DNA from: Lachnospiraceae bacterium
GTDB lineage: Bacteria; Bacillota; Clostridia; Lachnospirales; Lachnospiraceae
NCBI GenBank assembly: GCA_014804445.1
Contig: JAAUZU010000012.1
Span: 37,512-101,511 of the forward strand
Direction of reading: 5' to 3'
Length of the DNA: 64,000 nt
The notes beneath the pieces are model-generated. The model ran no database searches, had not been told where the DNA came from, and saw only the letters and a program-made list of their open reading frames with translations. Made by a program: the position numbers and the translations under genes. Below, in pieces: positions 53,040-61,957 of this stretch. Each line of letters opens with the position of its first letter. Position 1 is the stretch's first letter.

Positions 53040-54156
53040 GTGCATCCCTTTCACTAAAGTAAATTTCATTGACGGCTTCCAGAATTTCCTGTTCTGTCAC
53101 AGTATTGTCAATGACTGCCTTCCCGATTTTCTTTAACAGAACGAATTTAATCTGCCCTGCCTCCATTTTCTTGTCTGAGCGCGTCAATCGGACAATTTCG
53201 TCGGGATTGATTTCCTCCACGCTGATAGGAAGGTTAAACGGCACAAACATATCTCTTATTTCATAATATTCTTCCATGGCAAGCATCCCTCTCTTGTAGG
53301 AAATATATGCCGCCGCCACAGCGCCAAGCGCCACACATTCCCCATGATACAGAGAAAAATGCTTTGCCTTTTCAATGGCATGTCCGATGGTATGCCCAAA
53401 ATTCAAAAGAGCACGCTCTCCTTTCTCTTCCGGGTCTTTTTCCACCACCTGTTTTTTTACAAGACAGCTTCTAAATACCATCTCCTTTAGTGTTTCCGGA
53501 TTTCTGTCACATATTTCATACATATTGTCCAAAAGCCAGAGATAAAACGCTTCATCCTTTATCAGGCCATGCTTCATAATCTCCGCAAAACCTGCATAGA
53601 ACTGGCGCTCCTCCAAAGTCTGTAAGACGGATACATTCATATATACCAGACGGGGCATTTTAAATGCGCCCACCATATTTTTATAGGAATCAAAATCCAC
53701 ACCCGTTTTTCCGCCGATAGAACTGTCAGCCTGCGCCAGAAGCGTGGTGGGAATCTGCACATAATCAACTCCGCGAAGATAAGTTGCTGCCACAAAACCG
53801 GTTAAATCACCCGTTACACCGCCGCCTAACGCAAGCAGCAAATCCTTGCGGTCAAATCCCTCCTGAATCAAAAATTCATAGGCTTTTTTTACAGTGTCCA
53901 GCGTTTTACTGCTCTCTCCTGCAGGAAAAGAAAACAGAACTACCTTTTTACAGATTCCGGAAAGCTGCGCCTGCAAATCCTTTCCATATAGTCTTTCTAC
54001 TGTGGAATCTGTTATGATACAAAGCCTTTTTTGTCCAACTTCAAGCGCTGAAAGCTCTCTTGTCAGGGCATCAAAGGAAAGCTCATACACAATATCATAG
54101 CACGGTTTTTTGTTGTACATGATTTCCATTCTGTCGGTTTCCATATGTGTCTCCAT
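53032..54156 (-). CDS. aroB: 3-dehydroquinate synthase
   Basis: 374 residues. NAD-binding and substrate loop GGGVTGDLTGFVAATYLRG, IPTTLLAQADSSIGGKTGVD, and zinc ligands in FAEIMKHGLI, NFGHTIGHAIE and LYHGECVALG. Second step of the shikimate pathway. The ATG at 54156 is chosen with GGAGGA 5 bp upstream. It stands alone among division and lipoprotein genes; no other shikimate gene is nearby. Confidence 0.96.
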   Translation of the reverse strand: METHMETDRMEIMYNKKPCYDIVYELSFDALTRELSALEVGQKRLCIITDSTVERLYGKDLQAQLSGICKKVVLFSFPAGESSKTLDTVKKAYEFLIQEGFDRKDLLLALGGGVTGDLTGFVAATYLRGVDYVQIPTTLLAQADSSIGGKTGVDFDSYKNMVGAFKMPRLVYMNVSVLQTLEERQFYAGFAEIMKHGLIKDEAFYLWLLDNMYEICDRNPETLKEMVFRSCLVKKQVVEKDPEEKGERALLNFGHTIGHAIEKAKHFSLYHGECVALGAVAAAYISYKRGMLAMEEYYEIRDMFVPFNLPISVEEINPDEIVRLTRSDKKMEAGQIKFVLLKKIGKAVIDNTVTEQEILEAVNEIYFSERDAHE

Positions 54157-54197
54157 GTGTATCCTCCGCATATCAGTCTCTGTTTTGAATGATAAAA

Positions 54198-54220
54198 AGG
54201 ACAGATACGGAATCTGCCCT
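54198..54220 (-). terminator. Terminator between sepF and aroB
   Basis: On the minus strand AGGGCAGAT and ATCTGTCCT (54198-54206 paired with 54212-54220, one G-U pair) form a 9-bp stem with a 5-nt loop, followed by TTTTATC. Confidence 0.75.
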
Positions 54221-54231
54221 TCCTGTAATCC

Positions 54232-54747
54232 TTAATAACCGTTGTTGATGGGAACATCAAAGGAACTGCCGCCACCATTTAAAATATCCTGAAAATCACC
54301 GGAAATATCTACACTGGCAGGTGTAATGATAAATATGTAATGAGATATTTTCTGCAGATTTCCGTTGATGGCAAAGCAGGAACCGGAGGTGAAATCAATG
54401 ATTCTCTGTGCAATGTCTACATCCAAACCTTCCAGATTCAAAACAACGGTCCGGTTGGCGAGAAGCGTCTCCGTAATTTCCCTTGCGTCTTCCACCGAAG
54501 TCGGCTTTATCACGCATACTTCCATGCCGTTCGAATTCTGCATTCTTCTGGTATTGCTCTTGGGCATGGGTGTTACCTTGGACGCCGTCTTTCTTGCCGC
54601 CGGCTTGTCCTCCATATCCTGTTCTTTATAGGACTTCTTAACAGGCTCATCTACATAATCATCATCATCAAGATAATCATCATCCGTGTCATAATCGTCC
54701 TCATCATTCAGTTTCATATAATTTAAAAACTTATCCATCACTCCCAT
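54232..54747 (-). CDS. sepF: Cell division protein SepF
   Basis: 171 residues. An N-terminal amphipathic helix (MGVMDKFLNYMKL) for membrane binding is followed by an Asp/Tyr-rich flexible linker (residues 15-60) and the SepF core (MEVCVIKPTSVEDAREITE...VVLNLEGLDVDIAQRIIDFTSGS). SepF ties FtsZ to the membrane and orders the septum. It follows yggS, the ylmE-ylmF order of Firmicutes. Confidence 0.95.
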   Translation of the reverse strand: MGVMDKFLNYMKLNDEDDYDTDDDYLDDDDYVDEPVKKSYKEQDMEDKPAARKTASKVTPMPKSNTRRMQNSNGMEVCVIKPTSVEDAREITETLLANRTVVLNLEGLDVDIAQRIIDFTSGSCFAINGNLQKISHYIFIITPASVDISGDFQDILNGGGSSFDVPINNGY

Positions 54748-54824
54748 GCGCTACCATGCCTTTCCGCAGCCTGCACTCTGAAGCAAAGCCAATGCTTATT
54801 ACTTTGTAACTGCAGGTACAAATG

Positions 54825-55508
54825 CTATTTCCTGTCTCCGAATATGCCTGTGCCGACCCTTACATAAGTGGCGCCCTCTTCCAAAGCGACCACATAATCT
54901 CCGGTCATCCCCATGGACAATATCCCCATACTGACATTATCAATGTTTTTGCTCATTATGTCAACAGATAATTGGCGCAAATTCACAAAATATTGTCTGT
55001 TTTCTTCTGCATTTTCTACATATGGTGCTATCGTCATTAATCCTTTGACACAAATCCCCGGCAAAACTGCAATGTTTTCTATTAATTCAAGCACTTCTTC
55101 CCGATGTGCCCCGAATTTACTCTCTTCCTCCGCTACATTCACTTCAACTAAAATATTAACTTCAATCCCCTTCTTAACCGCTTCCTTGCTGATTTCGCAT
55201 GCCAGCCTGTAAGAATCGACACTGTGAATCAGGAACACCTTATCCACAATATATTTTACCTTATTGCGCTGCAGATGCCCAATCATATGCCAGCGGATAT
55301 CGGACGGAAGCTGTCCGTATTTATCCATAATCTCCTGCACTTTGTTTTCACCAAAATCTCTGCAGCCTGCCTCATAAGCCTCTCGCAGCATCTCGATGGG
55401 CTTTGTTTTGCTGACGGCAATCAGGGATGCCTCATCCGGATTTCTGCCCGCCTTCCTGCATGCCGTCTCCATATTCTTTTTCACCAATGCAATATTTTCT
55501 GTAATCAT
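54825..55508 (-). CDS. yggS: YggS family PLP-binding protein
   Basis: 227 residues. The lysine of LIAVSKTKPIEML binds pyridoxal phosphate; HMIGHLQRNKVKYI and SMGMTGDYVVALEEGATYVRVG complete the barrel. It handles PLP homeostasis, without a known reaction. The start at 55508 (MITENIALVKK) has GGGGAC just upstream. Immediately upstream of sepF in the same direction. Confidence 0.94.
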   Translation of the reverse strand: MITENIALVKKNMETACRKAGRNPDEASLIAVSKTKPIEMLREAYEAGCRDFGENKVQEIMDKYGQLPSDIRWHMIGHLQRNKVKYIVDKVFLIHSVDSYRLACEISKEAVKKGIEVNILVEVNVAEEESKFGAHREEVLELIENIAVLPGICVKGLMTIAPYVENAEENRQYFVNLRQLSVDIMSKNIDNVSMGILSMGMTGDYVVALEEGATYVRVGTGIFGDRK

Positions 55509-55560
55509 AATAGTCCCCTGCATCACAAGCTTTGCTCGTGTATGCTCAAATAGAAAATGT

Positions 55561-56967
55561 TTACTTGTAAATAAACTGGTCTGCCGTCACACTGGAGGCA
55601 TCCTGCACAATCAAATCGTATACGTTGAGCCCGTATTCCGTATTGGATCTTACAATGGAATACTCTTCGTTATGATACAGGATTTCTATCTGCTTAAAGT
55701 CGGCGTAGCCCTTGTTCATGTTATAGACACCCGTCAGGGTATCACGTTTGCTGACAGTGTAGGTTTCTGTGGAATCCGGCATAAACAAATGGTCTCCGCT
55801 CTGCAGCGCCCCCGCATCCACATAATACTCTCCATCAACAAGACTGTATATGCTGACCTCTATATACGCAGAGCTCGGCGTGCCATCCTCCAGCACGGTT
55901 TCACGCAAAACGCCATAAGAATCCGTAGAGCCGCTTCTGGTAATATAAGCCTCCGGTATCAGGAAAAATTCCCGTTCTACAATGGAACTGTTTGGAATTT
56001 TTAAACCGGTTTCCTCATGCAGCAGCAGCTCCACCTCCAGAAAACGGTCGTTCACAAAGCTTATCATGGAATTGGTAAAGGAAAGCTGCGCGTAAATATT
56101 GCCGTCACTGTTGTACAGAATGGAAATGTTTGCCCATGACTCATTCTGGTTTTTCATAAAACGTACCTTGACCACTTCTGCCTGCTCAAGTTCAGCCGCC
56201 CTTGCTTCATCCACCTGAATGACAAGGGACCAGTTTTCATTGCTGCAGATTTTATAAACGGCATCTTCCGTTGCTATCAGTTCATTGCTCAGCAACTGGT
56301 TTTTTTCATAGTCAGAAGTCTTCAGCATATTGGCAGTTACTTCAGACGGTTTCAGCGCTTCATACCCATCCGTCCAGTACATCACAATACCGGACTGTGG
56401 TGCGCGGGCAAGTGTCACCATACTGCGCAGTTCCCCATTGTTTAAATCGTTTATGCTGTCCATCAGGGATACATTGGCAAACTTTAACACCGTTCCCTTG
56501 ACTGCATATTTAAAACTATATGTGGAAGCATAATTTTCCGGCGTAAAGCCATGCACAAAATTGACGATTTCGCTTTTCAACTGGAGTAAATCCGAATCGG
56601 AAAGGACATTTGTTCCCAGTTCTTCACTGTTAATATAGTCGGAAAGCCTGCCGGTTTCGTCTACCGTATAAACCAGATTGCCGACGGCAACCCGTTCGCC
56701 TTCTCTGGCATAATAATTGACATATCCTGAAGCTTCTGCCGTGATGATGTTTTCTTCCCGTATGATGATTCCGGTGTAGAGGTTTTCGGAAGAAAGAGAA
56801 CCTTCCCTTACCTCGTAAGGTCTGATGTGGTTGTCCTTAAAATACATACTGATGCAGATACACACATAGAGAAAGATACCCGCGAAAATCACCATACCAA
56901 TGTTGATATTCAGGGGCTTTCTGTATTTTTTGATTTTTGTCACCTTTGAAGAGCCTTTTCCTGCCAC
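55561..56967 (-). CDS. HlyD-like membrane-anchored protein
   Basis: 468 residues from a GTG at 56967, chosen because GGAGG lies 7 bp upstream; an ATG at 56988 would add 7 residues. One membrane helix near the N-terminus (about 20-40) is followed by an external beta-rich region. EASGYVNYYAREGERVAVGNLVY is a biotinyl/lipoyl-like half-motif typical of HlyD adaptors. There is no long coiled coil or ABC transporter partner nearby, so a role other than export, perhaps at the cell envelope with SepF and YggS, is possible. Such a gene often precedes yggS-sepF in Clostridia. Confidence 0.75.
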   Translation of the reverse strand: MAGKGSSKVTKIKKYRKPLNINIGMVIFAGIFLYVCICISMYFKDNHIRPYEVREGSLSSENLYTGIIIREENIITAEASGYVNYYAREGERVAVGNLVYTVDETGRLSDYINSEELGTNVLSDSDLLQLKSEIVNFVHGFTPENYASTYSFKYAVKGTVLKFANVSLMDSINDLNNGELRSMVTLARAPQSGIVMYWTDGYEALKPSEVTANMLKTSDYEKNQLLSNELIATEDAVYKICSNENWSLVIQVDEARAAELEQAEVVKVRFMKNQNESWANISILYNSDGNIYAQLSFTNSMISFVNDRFLEVELLLHEETGLKIPNSSIVEREFFLIPEAYITRSGSTDSYGVLRETVLEDGTPSSAYIEVSIYSLVDGEYYVDAGALQSGDHLFMPDSTETYTVSKRDTLTGVYNMNKGYADFKQIEILYHNEEYSIVRSNTEYGLNVYDLIVQDASSVTADQFIYK

Positions 56968-57012
56968 CGGCATACCTCCGTTTTTCATTTCCTTATGCGC
57001 CCGTGCACAATA

Positions 57013-57035
57013 AAGCCCCGGAGGTCCCGAGGCTT
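57013..57035 (-). terminator. Terminator after the P-loop gene
   Basis: On the minus strand AAGCCTCGG pairs with CCGGGGCTT (9 bp, one G-U pair) around a 5-nt loop, followed by TATTG. Confidence 0.6.
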
Positions 57036-57054
57036 CATCTGATGCGTTTATGTA

Positions 57055-57477
57055 TTATAAAGAGATAATTATTTTTGATTTTACTGCTTCAGGAAGTTCG
57101 TTTTCGTCTACGGAAACACTGAGTATAAAATCTACGCCGAATTTACCGCTGATTTTTTCCAGTTTATCGATAGCCGGCAGAATATCTCCACCATTTTCCA
57201 AATGGGCAATCTTTAAAAAGCTGTCAAAATACATCTGCTGCAAATCATGATCCTGAGAAATGATGCCGCTGACAAATCCTAAGAATTCATCTGTGTCCTC
57301 TACCAGATAATCGGATACATCGATTAATCTCACTTTATTATTCAGTTCGTACATATGCTTGGTACTCTTGTCAAGATAAACAATATTACCATTGATATTT
57401 TTTACTTCCTCATTTACTTTATCCAATAAGTGTTTTGTCTTGCCTTTACCCTTCCTGCCTGCTATTAATTGAACCAT
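57055..57477 (-). CDS. Small P-loop protein, unknown
   Basis: 140 residues. It begins MVQLIAGRKGKGKTKHLLDKV, a Walker A (GRKGKGKT) at residues 7-14; Walker B is not obvious. Such proteins are sometimes labelled as twitching-motility or PilT-like ATPases, but it is far shorter than PilT and lacks its motifs. It has its own consensus promoter and terminator, so it is likely a single-gene unit. Function unknown. Confidence 0.75.
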   Translation of the reverse strand: MVQLIAGRKGKGKTKHLLDKVNEEVKNINGNIVYLDKSTKHMYELNNKVRLIDVSDYLVEDTDEFLGFVSGIISQDHDLQQMYFDSFLKIAHLENGGDILPAIDKLEKISGKFGVDFILSVSVDENELPEAVKSKIIISL

Positions 57478-57530
57478 CGGTAAACCCTCCTAAAGTAAAT
57501 TGACATAACCTGTTTGCTACGTCTGCTTTT

Positions 57531-57559
57531 ATTATAAAATAATCTCGCGCAAAAAACAA
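57531..57559 (-). promoter_or_regulatory. Promoter of the small P-loop gene
   Basis: TTGTTT, 17 bp, TATAAT on the minus strand (-10 is the complement of 57531-57536, -35 the complement of 57554-57559). Confidence 0.6.
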
Positions 57560-57562
57560 CCA

Positions 57563-58549
57563 CTATTTCCCTATTTCATTTAGTAAATCCGACATTTCCG
57601 GATACATAACGTCATTTGAGGGCGCTCTGAGAATGACGGATATGTACGGAGCCCCTGTTGTATCGCGGGAAAGCAGAATCAGACAGTGCCCTGCGGCGTT
57701 GGTGGTTCCGGTCTTTCCGCCTACAATGGTTATATTTTCGGGAGGCTCAAAATTTCCCCTGAAATATAAGTTTGTCGTTGTTTTTGAAAATTCCTTGCTG
57801 TTCCCGTCCTTGTCATAGTATACGGTGCTGTAGGTTGTCGTATGGACAATCTCACGAAAAGTCTCATATTTGATAGCTTCATTGAAAATCAAATACAAAT
57901 CGTACGCCGTTGTATAATGGTTGTCCTCCGTCAGACCATGGGGATTCATAAAGTGGGTATTGGTCGCCCCGAGCGCTTTCGCTTCCTCGTTCATGAGCTC
58001 CACAAACCCTTCCACACTGCCGCCGACTCCTTCCGCAATCAGCATACCGACGTCGTTTGCCGAGTACACAAGCAGAATATAGAGTGCCTGAGAAAGCGTC
58101 ATGGTATCGCCCGCCTTCAATCCTAAAAGCACTGCGCCCCTCTCTGTAATATAATTATCGCTTGTGGCGGTAAGCACCTGATCCATGGAGCCGTATTTCA
58201 AGGCAACCAGTGCTGTCATCACCTTTGTCAGGCTTGCCGGATGCATTCTTTCGTGTGCATTTTTGGCATATAACACAGTCGCTGTATTGACATCACAAAG
58301 CAGCGCTGCACCCACCTCGGACAAATCTGCATCGCCGCTGCTGACATCCCCTTCCACAATGCACAAATCGTTTGCAAAAGGCACTGCCTGGGATGCATTG
58401 ACCGTCTGTACTATCTGAAAACTGCTGACACCGTATTCCGCATCGTAGGGAAAACTGTAAGATTTCCCTGCACAGCCGGAAAAACATATAAGTGCCATAC
58501 AGGCAAGACAGACAGATAAAATTCTCTTTTTCCTATTTGTACATTTCAC
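57563..58549 (-). CDS. D-alanyl-D-alanine carboxypeptidase, lipoprotein (DacB-like)
   Basis: 328 residues from a GTG at 58549. The signal peptide ends in a lipobox (LICFSGC), so the mature protein should be lipid-anchored. The penicilloyl-serine motifs are SLTKVMTAL (SxxK), YSANDVG (SxN) and [11 protein letters not shown] (KTG). It lacks the C-terminal PBP5 beta domain, a short form. Trims pentapeptide stems in peptidoglycan. A TTG start (58558) is possible and would increase the overlap with mgsA, which already overlaps by 17 bp. Confidence 0.88.
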   Translation of the reverse strand: MKCTNRKKRILSVCLACMALICFSGCAGKSYSFPYDAEYGVSSFQIVQTVNASQAVPFANDLCIVEGDVSSGDADLSEVGAALLCDVNTATVLYAKNAHERMHPASLTKVMTALVALKYGSMDQVLTATSDNYITERGAVLLGLKAGDTMTLSQALYILLVYSANDVGMLIAEGVGGSVEGFVELMNEEAKALGATNTHFMNPHGLTEDNHYTTAYDLYLIFNEAIKYETFREIVHTTTYSTVYYDKDGNSKEFSKTTTNLYFRGNFEPPENITIVGGKTGTTNAAGHCLILLSRDTTGAPYISVILRAPSNDVMYPEMSDLLNEIGK

Positions 58550-58928
58550 GCCACTCAAGGTCTCCTCTGTCCAGTGATTTGATTAACAACTCTGCGGAGG
58601 CTAAATTTGTTGCCAGCGGAATGTTGTGCACATCGCACAGACGCATGACATTGTTGACGTCCGGCTCATGCACTTTGGGCGTCAGCGGGTCCCGCAGGAA
58701 AATAACCAAATCTATCTGATTGTGCTCAATCTGAGCGCCTATCTGCTGCTCCCCGCCCAAATGACCGGCGAGATATTTGTGTACGGAAAGATTGGTTACT
58801 TCCTCAATCAACCTTCCCGTCGTACCGGTTGCATACAGTTCATTTTTGCTCAGTATGCCCCTATAAGCGATGCAGAAATTCTGCATCAGTTTCTTCTTTG
58901 CATCATGTGCAATCAACGCAATGTTCAT
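58533..58928 (-). CDS. mgsA: Methylglyoxal synthase
   Basis: 131 residues. D9 in [35 protein letters not shown] (D80, D90) and [12 protein letters not shown] match MgsA, which turns dihydroxyacetone phosphate into methylglyoxal and phosphate. The usual GGDQQIGA motif is GGEQQIGA here: E60 (codon GAG) stands where the E. coli catalytic base Asp71 should be. The fold is complete, but activity may be reduced or altered. It lies after rodA, a common clostridial position. Confidence 0.9.
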   Translation of the reverse strand: MNIALIAHDAKKKLMQNFCIAYRGILSKNELYATGTTGRLIEEVTNLSVHKYLAGHLGGEQQIGAQIEHNQIDLVIFLRDPLTPKVHEPDVNNVMRLCDVHNIPLATNLASAELLIKSLDRGDLEWREMYK

Positions 58929-58958
58929 ACTACAACCCTCTCTTATTTAGTATCCCCG

Positions 58959-60086
58959 TTACTGTCGTTTACATTGTAGCCTTACATTTAATACAAACCC
59001 CATACCTATATATAAACTCACCAAAGAGGTAAGTCCATAACTGATGAATGGAAGCGGCAGACCCGTAGTCGGTAAAATAAAGGTCGCTACCCCGATGTTG
59101 ATAAAGCTCTGGAACGCCACAAGACCGCCCACCCCGCCGGCAATGATGGTTCCGGCCAGATCCTTTGCCCTGCCCGCCACCAGAAAACACTCCAGTGCAA
59201 TCAGCATAAGCAAAACTACCACAACAAGACTTCCTTTAAATCCGAATTCTTCCCCGATTACAGCAAAAATGAAATCTGTCTGCGGTTCCGATATATAGTT
59301 GCCGTTAATAACCGAACTGATTTCATTGGTCTTGTAACCCTTTCCGTCAAGCTGGCCGGAGCCGATTGCCGTGATGGAATTGAGCTGCTGATAAGCTTCT
59401 TTGGTGGCATACTGTTCCGGATTGATAAAAGCCAGAATACGGTTCTGATGGTACGGCTTAATAATCTCCTTTTCCACCAGAATGGAATCCGGCTGCAGTG
59501 CAAGGCTGAAAAAAATAAGCAGTGCCGGTACAATGATTGCCAGAATCCCGAAGATAACCTTGTAGCTTAAGCCGCCTACAAACATAATGGTACAGAACAC
59601 CAGAAGCACCACAATACTGGTGGACATGTCGGGCTGCTTGTAAATCAATACCCATGGTATCCCCACAAGAATCACACACAACATGATGTACCTGAACGTA
59701 TTAAAATGCTCCTTATGTTTCATAATAAACTGTGCAAAGAATAAAATCAATATAATTTTCGCAGTTTCTGATGGCTGAAACCGAAAACCTCCGAATTCGA
59801 GCCATCTTTGGGAGCCGTTGGCGGAATCTCCCGCCGTGGAAAAGAGAACGGCAAACAAAAGCACCAGATTGCCAGCATACATCAGCCAGTGCAGCTTTAA
59901 AAGCATGCTGTAATCGATAAAGGAAATCACAATCATCATAACAAATCCCAGAAGCATACCTGCAAGCTGCCTGCTCTGCAGGGACTCCTTGGCGCTCCCA
60001 ATAGCGAGTATTCCTATGACTGATGCAGCCAGCACCATGATTATAAGCTTAAAATCGTAATCCCGTATCCGGTAATGCTTGAACAT
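58959..60086 (-). CDS. rodA: RodA (FtsW/RodA/SpoVE family glycosyltransferase)
   Basis: 375 residues, about ten membrane helices. SEDS-family blocks: RWLEFGGFRFQPSETAKI near residue 97, YKQPDMSTSIV, PQTDFIFAVIGEEFGFKG and LPTTGLPLPFISYGLTSL. It polymerises lipid II into glycan strands. Placement downstream of mrdA (PBP2) and the min genes indicates the elongation-complex member rather than FtsW. Confidence 0.92.
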   Translation of the reverse strand: MFKHYRIRDYDFKLIIMVLAASVIGILAIGSAKESLQSRQLAGMLLGFVMMIVISFIDYSMLLKLHWLMYAGNLVLLFAVLFSTAGDSANGSQRWLEFGGFRFQPSETAKIILILFFAQFIMKHKEHFNTFRYIMLCVILVGIPWVLIYKQPDMSTSIVVLLVFCTIMFVGGLSYKVIFGILAIIVPALLIFFSLALQPDSILVEKEIIKPYHQNRILAFINPEQYATKEAYQQLNSITAIGSGQLDGKGYKTNEISSVINGNYISEPQTDFIFAVIGEEFGFKGSLVVVVLLMLIALECFLVAGRAKDLAGTIIAGGVGGLVAFQSFINIGVATFILPTTGLPLPFISYGLTSLVSLYIGMGFVLNVRLQCKRQ

Positions 60087-60101
60087 ACGCAGCCTTTCTT
60101 A

Positions 60102-60365
60102 TCACTGATTCAAGTCAATGATGGGAATGTTGGCATACAGGGTCGGTGTCTTCATGTTCCTGCCGCCTTTGATTCCCGTCTTGCTGATTTGTACTTCCAT
60201 ACTCTTGGCATCTATCTTCATGTACTTTGAAATGACCTTGGCGATATCTGCTTTTATCATTTCCATCATCTCGGGTGAACAATTCACTCTATCCGATATG
60301 AGCAGTATCTTTAAACGGTCCTTTGCTATTTCTTTTGAACTTTTTCTTCTGAAAAAATGCTTCAT
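60102..60365 (-). CDS. minE: Cell division topological factor MinE
   Basis: 87 residues from MKHFFRRKSSKEI (60365) with AGGAGG 9 bp upstream; the in-frame sequence further upstream is not family-like. The N-terminal amphipathic/MinD-binding part KEIAKDRLKILLISDRVNCSP and the topological-specificity domain are present. Drives MinD off the membrane to produce pole-to-pole dynamics. Confidence 0.93.
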   Translation of the reverse strand: MKHFFRRKSSKEIAKDRLKILLISDRVNCSPEMMEMIKADIAKVISKYMKIDAKSMEVQISKTGIKGGRNMKTPTLYANIPIIDLNQ

Positions 60366-60379
60366 TACCAACCGCCTCC

Positions 60380-61171
60380 TTATACTTTGTGAAAAATCCC
60401 GGTTACCCTTGTCCAAAATGAAATTCCTTTTTGGAAATCCATAAAAGGCACTTCTTTGCCTAAAACTCTCTGGCAGATATTCTGGAAGGCGATGCCTGCC
60501 GGTGTACCGTTCCCCACCAGCGGTTCTCCCTGATTTGTGGATATCACGATGTTTTCATCATCCGGCACAATGCCGATAAGCGGAATTGCCAGAATATCCA
60601 CGACATCGGAGGAAGACATCATATCTCCTCTTTTTACAAGGTCATACCTGAGACGGTTAATAACCAAATCAATTTTTTTGAATTCACTTGCCTCTAAAAG
60701 CCCTATGATTCTGTCGGCATCCCTGATGGCGGAAACCTCCGGCGTCGTTACGACAAGCGCCCTGTCGGCTCCGGCAATGGCATTTTTGAAGCCCTGCTCA
60801 ATACCCGCGGGACAGTCAAGGATTATGTAGTCAAACTGTTCCTTCAAATGCCCTATCATTTTCACCATCTGTTCCGGTGTAACGGCCGATTTATCCCTCG
60901 TCTGCGCCGACGGCATCAGATACAGGGTAGGATTGCGCTTATCCTTGATCAATGCCTGTTTTACCCTGCAGTTGCCCTCAACAACATCAACAAGATTGTA
61001 CACTATCCGGTTTTCCAGACCCATGACAACATCGAGATTGCGCAGCCCGATGTCTGTGTCAATCAGACAAACCTTTTTTCCCATACGTGCCAGACCTGTA
61101 CCTACGTTTGCAGATGTGGTGGTCTTACCCACACCGCCTTTTCCTGATGTGACGACGATTACTTCACTCAT
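60380..61171 (-). CDS. minD: Septum site-determining ATPase MinD
   Basis: 263 residues. Deviant Walker A GKGGVGKTTTSANVG, switch I DTDIGLRNLD, DCPAGIEQGF and the C-terminal amphipathic membrane-targeting helix (ISFWTRVTGIFHKV). AAAGGAGG precedes the ATG at 61171. With MinC and MinE it keeps FtsZ rings away from the poles. Confidence 0.97.
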   Translation of the reverse strand: MSEVIVVTSGKGGVGKTTTSANVGTGLARMGKKVCLIDTDIGLRNLDVVMGLENRIVYNLVDVVEGNCRVKQALIKDKRNPTLYLMPSAQTRDKSAVTPEQMVKMIGHLKEQFDYIILDCPAGIEQGFKNAIAGADRALVVTTPEVSAIRDADRIIGLLEASEFKKIDLVINRLRYDLVKRGDMMSSSDVVDILAIPLIGIVPDDENIVISTNQGEPLVGNGTPAGIAFQNICQRVLGKEVPFMDFQKGISFWTRVTGIFHKV

Positions 61172-61251
61172 ACTGCCTCCTTTTGCCGTATCCGGCGTAA
61201 AATAATTTCTTCGTCCACCAGTACTCAAGCCGTTTTCCTTTAGAAATCCGG

Positions 61252-61920
61252 CTAAAAAGCACTCAGCAATTCTTTTGTAAGGGATTCCAGAACCAGCCTG
61301 TCATTTTTAATGTAGGCTATCTGCGGCTGTACCTTGGGTTTTATGCCCCATTTTGCCGGTTTAGAGCTTTTATATTTGAAATCGCCGATTTTTAATCTTT
61401 CCGGCGCCATTTCAAGCGCTACCACATAATGATCCACCTCGCCGTTACCACCGGCGTAAGCTTCCCCGTAAAGCCCGCCCAGCACAATGATATTGTGGGC
61501 GGAGATAACGGCAGAGCCGGGATATACATCCCCTAATATGACGATGCTTGACTCTGTCTCCAACACCTGATTGTTTTTCAGTGTCCCCTTATAAAACTGC
61601 CCTGCATCCTCATGGGAGAAATGCCTGTCCACCTTTTCCAGCGCTTTGATAAAATGCTGTTCGGTTTCCTCATCTTTCCCCACGATACAGATAATGTTTA
61701 AATTGCTGCACTGTCTTATGGTCTCGATTATCTGAAGCTGTTCCGCATTGTTTAACTGCCGGCCTTCGACAGAGAGAGCCATTTTCGCATCCCCGAAAAA
61801 GTTTTTCGATTCCGTAAACTTGAAAGCCAGTTCAGACAGCAGCTCTTCAAAAGAAACTTCCGGATTTAACAGCAGGGAAATACCGTTATGATAGCTTTTT
61901 ATTACTACTGCATCCTTCAT
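61252..61920 (-). CDS. minC: Septum site-determining protein MinC
   Basis: 222 residues. N-terminal FtsZ-binding domain (about 1-105) and the C-terminal beta-helix dimer/MinD-binding domain with GDVYPGSAVISAHNIIVLGGLYGEAYAG. GGAGAG is ahead of the start. Inhibits FtsZ assembly where MinD is bound. Confidence 0.94.
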   Translation of the reverse strand: MKDAVVIKSYHNGISLLLNPEVSFEELLSELAFKFTESKNFFGDAKMALSVEGRQLNNAEQLQIIETIRQCSNLNIICIVGKDEETEQHFIKALEKVDRHFSHEDAGQFYKGTLKNNQVLETESSIVILGDVYPGSAVISAHNIIVLGGLYGEAYAGGNGEVDHYVVALEMAPERLKIGDFKYKSSKPAKWGIKPKVQPQIAYIKNDRLVLESLTKELLSAF

Positions 61921-61957
61921 GTCATGTTTCTCTCCTTTTTACAAAATATGAAACAGG

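Noticed and set aside
57055..57477. PilT twitching-motility ATPase
   Set aside because: Only the Walker A motif is shared; length is about 140 residues and no pilus genes are present.
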